Of a DNA stretch of 46,883 bases, positions 1 through 7,492 are shown piece by piece. Numbering within the stretch: position 1 is the first letter of the stretch; every line of letters starts with the position of its first letter. The translations under genes were made by a program, and so were the position numbers. Below the pieces are notes generated by a model. That model saw nothing but the letters and a program-made list of their open reading frames with translations, had not been told where the DNA came from and searched no databases. Source of the DNA: Candidatus Brevefilum sp. (GTDB lineage Bacteria > Chloroflexota > Anaerolineae > Anaerolineales > Anaerolineaceae); NCBI GenBank assembly GCA_019428905.1, contig JAHYJN010000019.1:1-46883 (forward strand). Reading direction: 5' to 3'.

Positions 1-96
1 ACCCACAGCATACGGTAAGCGTTGAAAAAAAGGTCGATCCCTTTGAACGAGCGATCTCACGCCCAAAAGGATGATCAGGGGCCAGAAAGGATGCAT
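1..96 (-). CDS. possible partial membrane-protein N-terminus (weak)
   Basis: A reading frame on the minus strand runs open off the left edge of the window. From an ATG at 96 it encodes a short hydrophobic stretch (FWPLIILLGV) followed by a basic segment. The frame is open for about 14 codons further upstream, also hydrophobic, but without an ATG; a GAGGAG sequence lies just before that part. It could be the start of a membrane protein, or chance. I do not recognise it. The rest of 97-374 shows no gene, only AT-rich sequence with a 12-bp palindrome TTAAAATTTTAA near 285-296. Confidence 0.2.
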   Translation of the reverse strand, partial: MHPFWPLIILLGVRSLVQRDRPFFQRLPYAVG

Positions 97-374
97 AAAT
101 GAAAATATTGCAGATAAGGCAGTAATAAAAATGATCGTCTCCTCACTTAAACACATATCGGCCGTCAATCACCTGGCCGGCACTTTCACGTTTCCATTCT
201 ACCATGCCGTTCAGGGAGATTATGATCAATTGCAATTATGACAAATTTCTCGCATAATAATAGTGACAGGACCCGCTTAACATGTTAAAATTTTAATGAT
301 GGGAACACTTTTGAACATTAATTCGTCCATATAAGGTAGATCATTGACTCAAGTAAGGAAATGGATGGTATAAG

Positions 375-1277
375 ATGAAAAAATTAACCCTAATCACAAT
401 CATTATATTTGCGCTCGTTTTAGCAGGATGTAATTTCCCGGGTTTTGAAGGCGATGCAGCCATCGACCCGGATGACGCCATGGCAACGGAGATTGCCAGG
501 ATCCTGACCGGCACGCCAGTCCAGATGGATGTGTCACCAACGCCAGAGGTCGAGGAACCTGAACCAACAGCAGAGGTTGAACCTACGGAGACTGAAGAGG
601 AACTTCCTGAACCCACTGAGCCGGTAGATGTTGAAGAACCGACAGCCACCCCTGCCCCCACGGATACCCCTGCACCCACGCCCACCGCCACTTTGGCGGA
701 CACAGACCCCGCCTTGACCTTAGGAAACCCAAACTGGGTTGACAACATGAACAACGACGATAACTGGCCGTCTGGCTACAGCGATTACACCACAATCGAT
801 TTCAAAGATGGCTTCCTCAGGCTCACCGCACAAACGGACCTTGACGGATGGCGTGTCTCCTGGCCGACGATTGACGACTTCTACCTTGAAGCCACCTTGC
901 AAACCCCTGCATGTGAAGGCAGTGATCATTTTGGTTTGATGTTCAGAGTGCCTGCTGATTCACAAGCTGGCAGAGGTTACCTGTTTGGCATCACCTGCGA
1001 CGGACGGTACGGCCTGCGGCGCTGGGATGGCAGAACGATGCACTTCCTGGTCAACTTGACCGCCAATGATGCCATCAAAGAAGGCAGTAATGTGGTCAAT
1101 AAATTAGGCGTGATGGCCCGCGATTCGAACCTTGCCCTTTATATCAACGGCCAAAAGGTAAACGAAGTGACCGATTCCAACTACCTCGACGGAAAATTCG
1201 GTTTCTTTGTTGGCGGGACCAACGTCGAAAACCTGAGCGTGTGGGTTGACCAGGTCCGCTACTGGACTGAACCCTAG
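375..1277 (+). CDS. lipoprotein with Pro/Thr/Glu linker and C-terminal LamG/concanavalin-like domain
   Basis: A 300-residue predicted exported lipoprotein. The N-terminus has two lysines, a hydrophobic core and the lipobox LVLAGC, with the lipidated Cys at residue 19. Residues about 52-115 form a low-complexity linker rich in Pro, Thr and Glu, as expected for a stalk that holds a domain off the membrane. The rest, about residues 115-300, looks like a beta-sandwich of the LamG/3-keto-disaccharide-hydrolase-like type (ITCDGRYG, LGVMARDSNLALYINGQ, DQVRYW). No catalytic residues can be named. It is a paralogue of the protein at 4138-4986: same plan, and similar blocks such as ITCDGR-G and the final YW-x-x-P. 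A GTPase gene starts 39 bp downstream without a clear ribosome site of its own, so the two may be cotranscribed. Substrate unknown. Confidence 0.8.
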   Translation: MKKLTLITIIIFALVLAGCNFPGFEGDAAIDPDDAMATEIARILTGTPVQMDVSPTPEVEEPEPTAEVEPTETEEELPEPTEPVDVEEPTATPAPTDTPAPTPTATLADTDPALTLGNPNWVDNMNNDDNWPSGYSDYTTIDFKDGFLRLTAQTDLDGWRVSWPTIDDFYLEATLQTPACEGSDHFGLMFRVPADSQAGRGYLFGITCDGRYGLRRWDGRTMHFLVNLTANDAIKEGSNVVNKLGVMARDSNLALYINGQKVNEVTDSNYLDGKFGFFVGGTNVENLSVWVDQVRYWTEP

Positions 1278-1316
1278 ACATCCGGCAAAGCCAACACCTA
1301 CCACGCGAATAAAATC

Positions 1317-2570
1317 ATGCCAGACTTCGAAGATATTCTACAATTATTGCCCGATAAAACCCAGGAGATCCTGAATCCCTTGTGGGATCGGTTCCCGGAG
1401 GATGAGAAGGAAGCCCTCAAAGAGAAATTTGAGGGCTTACCTTTGGATTTCAACCTGGTCAACATGCTGATGGACCTCACCATGGTCCAAATGAAGATCG
1501 CCCTGGGTCGAAAACACCGGGTGGCGATCGTTGGGCCGGCCAATGTGGGCAAATCCACCCTGTATAATCGCTTTATTCGAGAAAAAGCGGACCAGGCCGA
1601 GGTCAGCCCGGTGCCTGGCACGACCCGCATCAACCAGCTGGCTGATGCTGGCATCTTCGGCGTAATCGACACCCCAGGCGCAGATGCGGTCGGCCCCGTC
1701 GGTGAGAAAGAAAAGGAAGAAGCGCTGAATGCTGCCCAGGAAGCGGATTTCTTGGTGATCATGTTTGATGCCATTCAGGGGATCAAGGACACCGAGCTAA
1801 AACTTTATCACCAACTATTAGCCCTGCGCAAACCCCACCTGATTGTTCTGAATAAAATTGACCTCGTCGGGGGCAAACATGAAACGGTTGTGATCGAAAA
1901 AGCGGCCAATAACCTCGGGATCGACCAATCAAAGATCATCCCCATCTCGGCTAAGCGGGGGCTGAACATCTCAAAAGTTTTGATGGCGATCGTGATTGCG
2001 GATCCTGAATTATTGATCCCTCTGGCTCAGGCGCTGCCTCAATACCGTTGGAACCTCACCTGGCGGGTGATTGTCACCTCGTCGACCATCTCGGGTGTGA
2101 TCGCCCTGGTCCCGCTCCCGCTGATCGACTTCGTGCCCCTGATTGCCAACCAGGTCACCATGGTGCTCAGCATCGCCCGCATTCACAACTATAAAATTAC
2201 ACTCAAAAGGGCGCGTGAGCTGGTCGCCACCTTTGGGATCGGCCTGTTAGGGCGTACGCTGTTCCAGCAGTTGAGCAAGCTGGGGGGCATTCCTGGCTGG
2301 CTGCTATCTTCCGCCATTGCCACCTCGACCACGGTCGCCATGGGATACGCTGCCGCCGTGTGGTTTGAAAAGGGCGAACGGCTCAGCCAGGAAGCGTTAA
2401 ATCAGCTTACCAAGAACCTGACCAAAGAATTGGTCGAAAAGCTCAAAGGGCTCTTTAAACGCAAACCCTCCAAGAAGAGTCTTGAGCAAGCCCTGCAAGA
2501 CTCTCTTGAACAAACCGGCATGGGTGATCGCGAAAAAATCGATCAAGCTGCCCGTGCTGAAACCCCATAA
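1317..2570 (+). CDS. Era/EngA-like GTPase with C-terminal membrane-associated (DUF697-like) region
   Basis: A 417-residue P-loop GTPase. G1 is GPANVGKST (residues 73-81), G2 threonines lie at 102-103, G3 is DTPG (118-121), G4 is NKID (179-182) and G5 is SAK (211-213), all intact and in the order of the TrmE-Era-EngA class. An N-terminal helical segment of about 65 residues precedes the G domain. The C-terminal half has hydrophobic, Gly/Pro-containing segments (around VIVTSSTISGVIALVPLPL and a later VAMGYAAAVW), as in DUF697/YcjF-type proteins that associate with the membrane. It ends in a Lys-rich tail. Cellular role is unknown; it is not Era itself, since no KH domain is seen. The ATG has no clear Shine-Dalgarno, and the upstream lipoprotein ends 39 bp away. 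Confidence 0.85.
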   Translation: MPDFEDILQLLPDKTQEILNPLWDRFPEDEKEALKEKFEGLPLDFNLVNMLMDLTMVQMKIALGRKHRVAIVGPANVGKSTLYNRFIREKADQAEVSPVPGTTRINQLADAGIFGVIDTPGADAVGPVGEKEKEEALNAAQEADFLVIMFDAIQGIKDTELKLYHQLLALRKPHLIVLNKIDLVGGKHETVVIEKAANNLGIDQSKIIPISAKRGLNISKVLMAIVIADPELLIPLAQALPQYRWNLTWRVIVTSSTISGVIALVPLPLIDFVPLIANQVTMVLSIARIHNYKITLKRARELVATFGIGLLGRTLFQQLSKLGGIPGWLLSSAIATSTTVAMGYAAAVWFEKGERLSQEALNQLTKNLTKELVEKLKGLFKRKPSKKSLEQALQDSLEQTGMGDREKIDQAARAETP

Positions 2571-2590
2571 TAAAAAGGACTGTCCCAAAA

Positions 2591-2623
2591 GCGTAGAGAC
2601 GCCCCGGCGGGGCGTCTCTGCGC
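2591..2623. repeat. perfect GC-rich hairpin, convergent intergenic
   Basis: AGAGACGCCCC (2595-2605) and its exact complement (2609-2619) are separated by three bases. The stem can be extended outward by four pairs including one G-U. It lies between the ends of two convergent genes but has no following T-run, so it may be a REP-like palindrome as much as a terminator. Short dispersed palindromes of the GTAGAGACG type occur in several bacterial phyla. Confidence 0.6.
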
Positions 2624-2704
2624 ATTGCTTACGCTGATTTTCGTCAAATTTGTTATTTTCGTTGTGCTTTTGTGAAAGCCCTTATCTTCTACGATTGATT
2701 TTTC

Positions 2705-2756
2705 GTACCTGCTCAGCGTGCGAGTAAACAGGGCCCCCACCCTTCAGAGCAGTTGC
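2705..2756 (+). mobile_element. MITE-like element, degraded short copy A
   Basis: This 52-bp sequence matches the ends and several internal blocks of the element at 21718-21819: a GTA..CTGCTCAGCGTG-GAGTAAA start, then an A-CCCTTCAGAGCAGTT-C end. Its ends are inverted repeats (left CTGCTC, right GAGCAG). Flanking 8-bp sequences agree at only 5 of 8 positions, so no clear target duplication survives. It lies between the convergent GTPase and palmitoyltransferase-like genes. Confidence 0.55.
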
Positions 2757-2766
2757 GGTTTGTTCT

Positions 2767-3945
2767 TTAAATTAATCCTAGCTCTTTGCCCACCTTTGCA
2801 AAGACTTCCAGGACCCGATCGAGCTGCTCATCGGTATGCGTCGCCATATAGCTTGTGCGCAGCAGCTGCCGCCCGGGCGAGACCGCAGGTGAGATCACCG
2901 GGTTGACAAACACGCCATTTTCAAATAGCAGCTTCCAGGCCAGGAAGGTCAGGTCATCATCCCCAATGATGATCGGGATCACGGGCGTCACCGATTCGCC
3001 GATATCAAACCCCAAACGCCGATATTCCATGCGCATCTTATCGGCTATCTGGTTGACCCGCACCACTCGCTCTGGCTCCTCGCGCATCACTCCCAGGGCA
3101 GCCAGCGCAGCGGCCGCATTCGAGGGCGGGATGCTGGCGCTGAAAATCAAGCTGCGAGCTTGATGTTTGATGTAGTCGACCACATCGGCATCCCCGGCAA
3201 TAAACCCACCCAGGGAAGCGAATGATTTGCTAAAGGTTGACATGATCAAGTCAACATCGTCGGTCATGCCAAAATGCGCTGCCGTACCGCGTCCGCCACC
3301 TAAAACACCCATTGCATGCGCATCGTCCACCATCAAACGCACACCATAAGTTTTACACAGCGGCACCAGTTCTGGCAGCGGTGCGATATCGCCTTCCATG
3401 CTGAATAAGCCATCCACCACCAGCAGCTTGCCTTTATCAGCGGGCAGGCTCTCTAATACACGTTGTAAATGGTCCATGTCATTATGCTGGTAGCGTTGAA
3501 TTTTGCCGCCGCTCAAAAATGCCCCATCCACAATGCTGGCGTGGTCATCCTTATCAAGAATGATGTAGTCCCCACGTCCGACCAAAGCGCTGATTGTTCC
3601 CAGGTTAACTTGCATCCCGGTAGAAAACACCAGGGAGTCCTCTTTCCCAACCCACTGCGCCAGTTCTGCCTCCAGGTTTTCGTGCAGTGACATGTTCCCA
3701 TTAAGAAAGCGTGACCCGGTGCAGCTGGTGCCATACCGTTCGATCGCGTCAATTGCCGCTTGCCGCACTTTGGGGTGTGTTGTTAAACCCAGGTAATTAT
3801 TCGAGCCGCACATGATCACATGCCGGCCCTGGTAAGTGACCTCAGTGCCTTCGTTTTCATCTAATGGGATGAAGTAGGGGTAAATTCCAAATTCCTTCGC
3901 GTCTTTGACGACAGAGAATTTATAACACTTTTCGAATATATCCAT
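2767..3945 (-). CDS. serine palmitoyltransferase-like alpha-oxoamine synthase (PLP)
   Basis: A 392-residue fold-type-I PLP enzyme of the alpha-oxoamine synthase family, which condenses an amino acid with an acyl-CoA with loss of CO2. The Schiff-base lysine is K240 in TFSKSFASLGG; H135 (KDDHAS) would stack on the ring, and D207 and H210 (DDAH) bind the cofactor. Several blocks resemble bacterial serine palmitoyltransferases more than BioF or Kbl as I remember them: SNNYLGLTT, GSRFLNG, a YIILD-KDDHASI-DG run, SLGGFIAGDADV and GVFVNPVISPAV with R363 and MATHT near the end. If so, it would make 3-ketosphinganine from serine and a fatty acyl-CoA. The ATG follows AAAGGAAG closely. It has its own promoter at 3985-4012 and is divergent from a lipoprotein; a GNAT-like acyltransferase lies at 5132. 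BioF or Kbl remain alternatives. Confidence 0.8.
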   Translation of the reverse strand: MDIFEKCYKFSVVKDAKEFGIYPYFIPLDENEGTEVTYQGRHVIMCGSNNYLGLTTHPKVRQAAIDAIERYGTSCTGSRFLNGNMSLHENLEAELAQWVGKEDSLVFSTGMQVNLGTISALVGRGDYIILDKDDHASIVDGAFLSGGKIQRYQHNDMDHLQRVLESLPADKGKLLVVDGLFSMEGDIAPLPELVPLCKTYGVRLMVDDAHAMGVLGGGRGTAAHFGMTDDVDLIMSTFSKSFASLGGFIAGDADVVDYIKHQARSLIFSASIPPSNAAAALAALGVMREEPERVVRVNQIADKMRMEYRRLGFDIGESVTPVIPIIIGDDDLTFLAWKLLFENGVFVNPVISPAVSPGRQLLRTSYMATHTDEQLDRVLEVFAKVGKELGLI

Positions 3946-3984
3946 TCATGCTTCCTTTTTGAGATAAATTATGCTTGCCGTGTG

Positions 3985-4012
3985 ATTATACTTGAATTTC
4001 ATTTGGGTTCAA
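3985..4012 (-). promoter_or_regulatory. sigma70-type promoter for the palmitoyltransferase-like gene
   Basis: On the minus strand, TTGAAC (4012-4007), a 16-bp spacer and TATAAT (3990-3985). The predicted start is near 3978, giving a leader of about 33 nt that contains the ribosome site. Confidence 0.6.
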
Positions 4013-4032
4013 CACAGCAGGATCGATTAATC

Positions 4033-4046
4033 AACACTATAGTGTT
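4033..4046. promoter_or_regulatory. perfect 14-bp palindrome between divergent promoters
   Basis: AACACTATAGTGTT is self-complementary. It sits between the -35 boxes of the divergent promoters at 3985-4012 (minus) and 4069-4097 (plus). This placement suits an operator that could affect both genes; the regulator is unknown. Confidence 0.4.
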
Positions 4047-4068
4047 AAACCTCGTTGTTCACTTCAAG

Positions 4069-4097
4069 TTGCGTTCGCTCAACGATAACCTTATAAT
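4069..4097 (+). promoter_or_regulatory. sigma70-type promoter for the second lipoprotein gene
   Basis: TTGCGT (4069-4074), a 17-bp spacer and TATAAT (4092-4097). The predicted start near 4104 leaves a leader of about 34 nt carrying AAGGA before the ATG at 4138. Confidence 0.6.
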
Positions 4098-4137
4098 AAC
4101 ATCTATAGCTTTTCTATGTGACCACAAGGAGCATGCT

Positions 4138-4986
4138 ATGAAACAGCACACTATTTGGATAATTCTCTCAGTCCTCGTAATCGCTTTAGCCAGCTGCGGT
4201 GTCCGCCAAGAAGCGCAGATTGATGATGATTTGGTCGCGACGCAGGTCAGTATCATCTTGACCCAGACAGCCCTATCTATTGTTGCCGAACCAGAGCCAA
4301 CCACCACACCAACCCTGGAACCCTCACCAACCGAGCCAGAACCCGAGGAAGAACCGACACCGACCCTAACACCCACAGAAACACCAACCAGCACACCTGA
4401 CCAGGATGACCCAGCCCAGCGCTTAGGCGCACCTGCTTGGACCGTTGACTTCAGTGGAGACAGCAGCCCCTGGGATTTCGAAACAACGCAAGCACTGTTC
4501 CAAACCGCAGATGGCTATCTCAACCTGACCGCCCGGGCCAATCCAAATTGGCACAGCTGGCGGGTCTCTGACCCCTGGCTGCAAAATGCCTATGTCGAAG
4601 CATCCATTCAGATGTCCACATGTGCCGGCGCAGACCGTTTCGGCTTAGCCACCCGAACGAGCTCAGATGGTCAGCAATTCTACTTCATAGCCATCACCTG
4701 CGATGGACGTTGGGGCTTCTTCCGCATGTCGGAGGACGTTAACATCAACACCATCATCGACTTTCAATCTGCTGAGCCGCTTAACGCTGGTTTAACAGAG
4801 CCTCATCGAGTGGGAATCTGGATGAAAGGATCGGATTTTACGTTCTATATCAACGGCGTTGAAGTCGGTCGGGCTGCGGATGCCACCCTCGCAGACGCGG
4901 GTTACACCGGATTCTTAATCGCTTTTAACAACACCAACGGGTTCACCACCCGGGTAGACACATTGAAATACTGGAATGTTCCATAG
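4138..4986 (+). CDS. lipoprotein with Pro/Thr/Glu linker and C-terminal LamG-like domain (paralogue of 375-1277)
   Basis: A 282-residue lipoprotein. The start at 4138 is preferred over an upstream in-frame codon because it is preceded by AAGGA and begins a proper signal peptide ending in the lipobox ALASC (Cys20). A Pro/Thr/Glu-rich stalk spans about residues 52-95. The C-terminal domain aligns by eye with the lipoprotein at 375-1277: both have a DPA..LG.P.W entry, a central ITCDGR-G motif, a FYINGVEVG-like strand and end in YW-x-x-P. It is presumably displayed on the cell surface or in the envelope; the ligand is unknown. It has its own promoter (4069-4097) and a strong terminator (5027-5057), so it is probably monocistronic. 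Duplication of the family within 4 kb suggests separate regulation or ligand choice. Confidence 0.8.
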   Translation: MKQHTIWIILSVLVIALASCGVRQEAQIDDDLVATQVSIILTQTALSIVAEPEPTTTPTLEPSPTEPEPEEEPTPTLTPTETPTSTPDQDDPAQRLGAPAWTVDFSGDSSPWDFETTQALFQTADGYLNLTARANPNWHSWRVSDPWLQNAYVEASIQMSTCAGADRFGLATRTSSDGQQFYFIAITCDGRWGFFRMSEDVNINTIIDFQSAEPLNAGLTEPHRVGIWMKGSDFTFYINGVEVGRAADATLADAGYTGFLIAFNNTNGFTTRVDTLKYWNVP

Positions 4987-5026
4987 TAAATCGGTGTTGA
5001 CCTTCTAAAAACGGATCAATGTTCTT

Positions 5027-5057
5027 AATAGCCTGGCTTCGATCAGGCTATTTTTTT
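5027..5057 (+). terminator. rho-independent terminator of the second lipoprotein gene
   Basis: AATAGCCTG (5027-5035) pairs perfectly with CAGGCTATT (5044-5052) around an 8-nt loop, followed by a T-run to 5057. Confidence 0.9.
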
Positions 5058-5064
5058 GTAACCC

Positions 5065-5093
5065 TTGTTCAAAACCGGATCTTCGTCTATGAT
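5065..5093 (+). promoter_or_regulatory. sigma70-type promoter for the GNAT-like gene
   Basis: TTGTTC (5065-5070), a 17-bp spacer and TATGAT (5088-5093), directly after the preceding terminator. The predicted start near 5100 leaves a 32-nt leader with AAAAAGG before the ATG at 5132. Confidence 0.5.
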
Positions 5094-5131
5094 TTGATGG
5101 AATTTATTCACCATGAAAAAGGCCGACCTCA

Positions 5132-6253
5132 ATGCACATCATCCAAGTCACCTCCAAAGACCGTCGACACCAGAAAGCTTTTATCAATTTTCCCTTTGAC
5201 CTGTACAAAGAGACGCCGCAATGGGTACCCCCGCTTAAGATCGACATGCGCAAGATCTTCAAGCCAGGCTATGCCTTTTACCAGTATGGCGAGGCAGCAT
5301 TTCTGTTGGCGGTGTCAGATTCGGGTCAAGTCCTCGGTCGGCTGGCGGTGGCAAACAATCACCGCTATAACGATTTTCACCAATCAAAAACCGCTTTCTT
5401 CTACTACTTTGAGACGGTCAATGACAAACGTGTTGCCCAAGCGCTGTTCTCACACGGGTTTGAATGGGCACGCAGCCAGGGCTTAAACCGCGTTTTAGGA
5501 CCAAAGGGGCTGACCGTGCTGGACGGGTTCGGTATGTTGATCAAAGGGTTTGAGCACCAACCGGCCTTCGGCCAGGCGTACAACCCACCTTATTACCCTG
5601 AGATGATCGAAGACCTGGGATTCACCAAGGTCAAAGATATCCTTACCGGGTGGATCGATGAAAATACCGAGGTACCCGAAAAGATCGCCAAAGCCGCCAA
5701 ACTGGTCGAAAAACGGATGGGGTATTCAGTTCCTCTATTGAAGACCAAAGCGGATTTACGCAAGGTGGTTGGCGAATTTCAAACCCTTTACAACGAATCA
5801 TTGGCTGGACCAGCCGGCAACCCGCCCATCACCGATGAGGACATGGCTAACATGGTCAGCCAACTGATGTGGATCGCCGACCCACGCCTGGTGAAATTGA
5901 TCTACAAAGACGGAAAAACCATCGGTTGGCTGCTGGTTTATCCCGATATTGGGGCGGCCTTACAGCGCATTAAGGGACGCTTGTTCCCCTTTGGCTGGCT
6001 GCACATCTTGCTGGAGAGCAAGCGCACAAATTGGGTCGACATGAATGGGATCGGGATTGTGGACCAATATAAACGTTTAGGGGCAACCGCGGTACTGTAC
6101 AACGAATTTCACAAAAGCGTAATGGCGTCTGGTAGATACAATTACGCCGAATTGCTGCAATTCCGTGAGGATAACATCAACTCCCTGATGGAAGCCGCCA
6201 ATGTAGAGGTCAATTTCCACAAAATACACCGGTTGTATGAAAAGGCTTTATAA
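5132..6253 (+). CDS. GNAT-like (YghO-type) N-acyltransferase
   Basis: A 373-residue protein that looks like the large two-lobed acyl-CoA N-acyltransferase (GNAT) family that includes YghO-like proteins. Features seen are an N-terminal domain with PQWVPPLKIDMRK and GRLAVANNHRYN, a middle GPKGLTVLDGFGML block, and a C-terminal half with a second GNAT-like lobe (GWLLVYPDIGAAL, VDMNGIGIVDQYKRLGATAVLYNEF). No catalytic residue can be assigned. As I remember it, bacterial ceramide synthase belongs to a GNAT-type family, so the nearness to the palmitoyltransferase-like gene (2767-3945) makes sphinganine N-acylation a reasonable hypothesis, though not shown by the sequence. It has its own promoter and ribosome site. 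Alternatives are acyltransfer to another amine, or an uncharacterised DUF. Confidence 0.65.
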   Translation: MHIIQVTSKDRRHQKAFINFPFDLYKETPQWVPPLKIDMRKIFKPGYAFYQYGEAAFLLAVSDSGQVLGRLAVANNHRYNDFHQSKTAFFYYFETVNDKRVAQALFSHGFEWARSQGLNRVLGPKGLTVLDGFGMLIKGFEHQPAFGQAYNPPYYPEMIEDLGFTKVKDILTGWIDENTEVPEKIAKAAKLVEKRMGYSVPLLKTKADLRKVVGEFQTLYNESLAGPAGNPPITDEDMANMVSQLMWIADPRLVKLIYKDGKTIGWLLVYPDIGAALQRIKGRLFPFGWLHILLESKRTNWVDMNGIGIVDQYKRLGATAVLYNEFHKSVMASGRYNYAELLQFREDNINSLMEAANVEVNFHKIHRLYEKAL

Positions 6254-6284
6254 TCCAGTAACCTGATAGAAATTGAAGATTTTT

Positions 6285-6700
6285 GTGAATAGTGCATAGT
6301 GAATGGTGAATAGTTAGTCTCAAATGATCCCTCTACAGGAATTGAGTAAAATTATTAACAGCAAATTTATAAAAGTCTTTATCAATTATTTTCACACATA
6401 CCGCGATTTGATTAAGTGAATAACCTTCGTACAACTTAACTTCTTACGACTGAGATTTTGATAATGGAAAAACTTACCCAATGCATTTTTTCAACTTAAA
6501 ATACCTCTGAAGCCTTCTTAATAAAAAATCAATTTCTTATTTCAACTTATGAAATCTCCAAACTGAGTCAATTGGTTGCCCATAACAGAAATTCGCTACA
6601 TACACTAATGAGGACGGCAAACCATTCACTATCATGAAATCCCCGAAGCGAAGCGGAGTGGGACATATCTCTATTCACTATTCACTATTCACTATTCACC
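6285..6700. repeat. AT-rich gene-free element bounded by inverted heptamer iterons
   Basis: The left edge (6285-6315) carries about four imperfect copies of the 7-mer AGTGAAT; the right edge (6672-6700) carries four perfect copies of its complement TATTCAC. The two edges are inverted repeats with about 2 mismatches in 28 bases. The roughly 355 bp between them is AT-rich and has no credible gene. The right edge ends 11 bp before the -35 box of the FadR-like gene. No target duplication was found. It could be a non-autonomous element or a regulatory repeat. Confidence 0.55.
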
Positions 6701-6710
6701 ACATTAAGTA

Positions 6711-6752
6711 TTGTAATTTCCATAATTCCTTGATATACTACTGGTATGACCA
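6711..6752 (+). promoter_or_regulatory. leaderless promoter and GntR/FadR-type operator over the start codon
   Basis: TTGTAA (6711-6716), a 17-bp spacer and TATACT (6734-6739) predict transcription from about 6746, which is the A of the ATG. The start codon is the centre of a perfect TGGT-N3-ACCA palindrome (6742-6752), the half-site pattern of FadR-subfamily GntR regulators; the longer match to the E. coli FadR site is good too. This predicts autorepression. Confidence 0.7.
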
Positions 6753-7471
6753 CTTACCAGTTAAATCCTGATCTGGCCCAAACGTGGCAGAACATCCGCA
6801 AACCAGCTGAAATCGCTGAAACCCGCATCATCCAGGCCATCCTCGACAACACATTTCCGATCAACAGCCACCTGCCCGGCGAACGCGAACTCGCTGAATT
6901 CTTAGGCGTGACTCGCCCCACCCTGCGCGAAACCCTGCAGCGCCTCGAACGTGACGGCTGGGTGGAGATCCACCACGGCAAACCCACCCGGGTACGCGAT
7001 TACTGGAAGGAAGGCAGCCTCGGCGTGCTCAACACCCTGGCCCGCCATCCCAATCACCTGCCAGAGAACTTCATCCCAGACCTGCTGACTGTCCGCCTGG
7101 CGATGGCGCCCACCTATTCAGCCATGGCGGTTGAAAATGCACCTGAAAAACTCATCCTACGGTTGGAAGATCGCTTAACATTGGATGATCAGCCGCAGGC
7201 TTTTGCCCAATTTGATTGGCACATTCACCATGATCTGTCTATTCTCAGCGGAAATTCGGTGTTTGTGATGATCCTCAATGGGTTCAAGGAACTCTATCTT
7301 CATTTAGCGCCTTTTTATTTTTCAATCGCAGCGGCCAGGCAGCATTCTTTACATTTTTATCATGATCTCTTAGATGCAGCAATAAAGCGTGACCCGAACC
7401 AGGCCAGGATCCTGACCGATATGGTCATGCGCGAAAGCATCATTTTTTGGCAGCAGATAAAATTAGCCTGA
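6746..7471 (+). CDS. FadR-like GntR-family transcriptional regulator
   Basis: A 241-residue regulator. The N-terminal winged helix (about residues 20-85) has GERELAEFLGVTRPTLRETLQRLERDG..HHGKPT in split form, very close to E. coli FadR, including the GKPT wing. The C-terminal part is all-helical, as in acyl-CoA-binding FadR (LLTVRLAMAP, FDWHIHHDLSILSGN). FadR proteins release DNA when they bind long-chain acyl-CoA; whether this one does is inference. It is the first gene before alkyl-DHAP synthase, FAD glycerol-3-phosphate dehydrogenase and an FGGY kinase, so the likely regulon is ether-lipid/glycerolipid metabolism. The transcript appears leaderless, and a TGGT-N3-ACCA operator covers the start codon. 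Confidence 0.85.
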   Translation: MTTYQLNPDLAQTWQNIRKPAEIAETRIIQAILDNTFPINSHLPGERELAEFLGVTRPTLRETLQRLERDGWVEIHHGKPTRVRDYWKEGSLGVLNTLARHPNHLPENFIPDLLTVRLAMAPTYSAMAVENAPEKLILRLEDRLTLDDQPQAFAQFDWHIHHDLSILSGNSVFVMILNGFKELYLHLAPFYFSIAAARQHSLHFYHDLLDAAIKRDPNQARILTDMVMRESIIFWQQIKLA

Positions 7472-7492
7472 ACAAATCATACGGAGGAAACC

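Noticed and set aside
4059-4394. Minus-strand frame rich in Gly, Val and Ser, and the similar one at 341-754
   Set aside because: Shadows of the Pro/Thr/Glu linkers of the lipoproteins on the plus strand.
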